6,525 bases of DNA from Sulfurovum sp. (GTDB lineage: Bacteria; Campylobacterota; Campylobacteria; Campylobacterales; Sulfurovaceae). Below the pieces are notes generated by a model, which saw only the letters and a list, made by a program, of their open reading frames with translations, had not been told where the DNA came from and made no database searches. Location: contig DQVY01000209.1 in NCBI GenBank assembly GCA_015661535.1, forward strand, positions 1 through 6,525, read 5' to 3'. The position numbers and the translations under genes were made by a program. Of this stretch, positions 6,459 through 6,525 are shown in pieces (position 1 is the first letter of the stretch; every line of letters starts with the position of its first letter).

Positions 6459-6464
6459 CCTTCT
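6459..6464 (-). promoter_or_regulatory. Ribosome binding site of the PP2C-kinase gene
   Basis: AGAAGG on the minus strand, 9 nt before the ATG at 6449, is a strong site and supports this start. Confidence 0.65.
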
Positions 6465-6478
6465 ATTTTATAGCATTT

Positions 6479-6487
6479 ATTATAGCA
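6479..6487 (-). promoter_or_regulatory. Extended -10 promoter for the PP2C-kinase gene
   Basis: TGCTATAAT on the minus strand matches TGNTATAAT exactly. Transcription would start near 6472, giving a leader of about 22 nt. A second TGCTATAA copy lies 12 bp closer to the gene at 6468-6475. No -35 consensus is seen. Confidence 0.55.
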
Positions 6488-6494
6488 CTATATT

Positions 6495-6503
6495 TGATAT
6501 AAT
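6495..6503 (+). promoter_or_regulatory. Extended -10 promoter pointing off the right edge
   Basis: TGATATAAT on the plus strand matches TGNTATAAT exactly and would start transcription near 6510. It is back to back with the PP2C-kinase promoter, their -10 hexamers only 14 bp apart, so the -35 zone of each overlaps the other. It implies a divergent gene beyond the window. An ATG at 6515 is too near the edge to call as a gene. Confidence 0.4.
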
Positions 6504-6525
6504 GTATTTAATAAATGCGTAAAAT

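Larger units (their letters stand above)
6473..6518. repeat. Perfect 10-bp inverted repeat spanning the divergent promoter region
   Basis: GCATTTATTA at 6473-6482 and its exact complement TAATAAATGC at 6509-6518 are separated by 26 bp. Both candidate -10 boxes lie within the repeat or its spacer. This layout fits a pair of operator half-sites or a looped regulator site; the arms' AT richness leaves some chance of coincidence. Confidence 0.45.

Noticed and set aside
6199..6522. Plus-strand open frame of 107 codons across the PP2C start and intergenic region
   Set aside because: It is antisense to strong PP2C coding, has no ribosome binding site or recognisable domain, and runs through the promoter region.
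6515..6525. ATG at 6515 as the start of a rightward gene
   Set aside because: Only three codons are visible, there is no ribosome binding site, and it lies within five bases of the predicted transcription start; it cannot be supported from this window.

Overview
The window is gene-dense, AT-rich DNA that looks like a chromosomal segment of a Campylobacterota (epsilonproteobacterial) bacterium, plausibly Sulfurovum- or Sulfurimonas-like. This rests on Lys/Ile/Phe-rich coding, compact and overlapping genes, TGNTATAAT-type extended -10 elements without clear -35 boxes, and the style of the AsmA-like and MltG proteins. The genus is an inference.

Layout, left to right. Positions 1-425 (minus) hold the first 141 codons of a signal-peptide-bearing PAP2 phosphatase that runs off the left edge. 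Positions 447-1295 (minus) encode a 282-aa exported protein of unknown function with a four-copy short helical repeat and a Met-rich tail. Positions 1346-3937 (minus) encode an 863-aa AsmA/YhdP-like inner-membrane-anchored periplasmic protein. These three genes are co-directional with 21- and 50-nt gaps, so they may form an operon, although a TATAAT box and a small palindrome sit just before the 282-aa gene. On the plus strand, mltG (best start 3873, end 4832) encodes the endolytic murein transglycosylase. On the minus strand, 4815-6449 encodes a tail-anchored protein fusing a PP2C phosphatase to a Ser/Thr kinase-like domain. The last 76 bases are intergenic, with two back-to-back extended -10 promoters inside a perfect 10-bp inverted repeat.

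The most unusual feature is the architecture. The AsmA-like gene and mltG overlap head to head by at least about 47 bp and most likely 65 bp. The same DNA therefore encodes both N-termini in antiparallel frames, and each gene's best promoter candidate lies inside the other gene. mltG then overlaps the kinase/phosphatase gene tail to tail by 18 bp, and its only terminator-like structure lies inside that gene. The set is thus wired for antisense interference among envelope genes (lipid transport, peptidoglycan processing, lipid phosphatase) and a Ser/Thr phosphorylation switch. Functional linkage beyond adjacency is inference. There is no gene-free stretch above 300 bases, and I saw no RNA genes, CRISPR arrays or insertion sequences.
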